Shown here in pieces: positions 5,747 through 5,830 of a stretch of DNA of 5,830 bases (the first letter of the stretch is position 1; each line of letters begins with the position of its first letter). Where the stretch lies: NCBI GenBank assembly GCA_023433825.1, contig JAEYTU010000257.1:1-5830 (forward strand), in the 5' to 3' direction. The notes below the pieces were generated by a model, which did not search any database, was not told the DNA's origin, and saw only the letters and a program-made list of their open reading frames with translations. Position numbers and translations under genes: made by a program. Source of the stretch: Planctomycetota bacterium. GTDB taxonomy: Bacteria > Planctomycetota > UBA1135 > UBA2386.

Positions 5747-5830
5747 ATGACGAACGACCCCACCGCTACGGACTGGAACGGCACCGAAATCGCGATCGTC
5801 GGCATGGCGGCGCGGCTGCCTGGTGCCGAT
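5747..5830 (+). CDS. Start of a type I polyketide synthase (ketosynthase N-terminus), 3' end outside the window
   Basis: Only the first 28 codons are present. After a polar leader (MTNDPTATDWNGT) comes EIAIVGMAARLPGAD. This is the conserved opening of beta-ketoacyl synthase domains in modular polyketide synthases and hybrid NRPS-PKS enzymes, which extend acyl chains by decarboxylative condensation. The catalytic Cys-His-His residues lie beyond the window. The frame is open back to a TGA at 5543-5545, so the ATG at 5684 or GTG at 5717 are other possible starts. I prefer 5747 because the residues added by the others (AVPARKRRNVRDDDLARTT) are Arg-rich and look non-coding, and ketosynthases often start about this far before the motif. 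No Shine-Dalgarno site is seen before either ATG. Whether the product is a polyketide, a hybrid peptide or a polyunsaturated fatty acid cannot be told. Confidence 0.8.
   Translation, partial: MTNDPTATDWNGTEIAIVGMAARLPGAD

Noticed and set aside
4309..5805. A 498-codon open frame on the - strand across the second LamG gene
   Set aside because: It is Arg/Ala/Val-rich with no domain, and lies antisense to a gene with a clear signal peptide and fold. A similar antisense frame over copy 1 (2908-3777) is explained by the duplication and high GC.

Overview
This is a very GC-rich bacterial window in which every convincing gene reads on the + strand. The gene set points to a Planctomycetota-like genome: a secreted LVIVD-type beta-propeller protein, a secreted multi-EF-hand protein, two secreted LamG/concanavalin-like proteins sharing a two-cysteine C-terminal module, few Shine-Dalgarno sites, and the start of a modular polyketide synthase. 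A myxobacterial or related large-genome lineage is the main alternative. This taxonomic call is inference from gene content; no rRNA or other phylogenetic marker is present.

Layout. (1) Bases 1-950 hold the 3' part of a beta-propeller gene that begins outside the window. (2) Bases 951-1057 are a short regulatory gap with a perfect inverted repeat and a possible leaderless promoter. (3) Bases 1058-1860 are a two-gene type II toxin-antitoxin module: a ribbon-helix-helix antitoxin of ParD type, overlapped by 4 bases by a PIN-domain (VapC-type) toxin. (4) Bases 1857-2879 encode a secreted protein with ten EF-hand loops in five close pairs. Its GTG start overlaps the toxin stop codon, so three genes form one overlapping chain. 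A small hairpin follows. (5) Bases 2977-4086 and 4396-5511 are tandem paralogues, each with a signal peptide, a LamG/ConA-like domain and a conserved 132-residue C-terminal module. The 309-base gap between them has no believable gene but several strong inverted repeats. (6) A strong hairpin at 5527-5564 follows the second paralogue. The last 84 bases are the first 28 codons of a type I polyketide synthase ketosynthase, whose body lies beyond the window.

The genes do not form one pathway. The toxin-antitoxin pair looks like an accessory cassette set between genes for exported proteins. The LamG pair is probably a local duplication of cell-surface or extracellular glycan-binding proteins. The polyketide synthase opens a separate biosynthetic locus. 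Nothing seen here amounts to a clearly new defence or mobile system. The most unusual points are the ParD-type/PIN pairing with an EF-hand gene overlapped to it, the patchwork conservation of the LamG paralogues, and the 27-base dyad in front of the second one.
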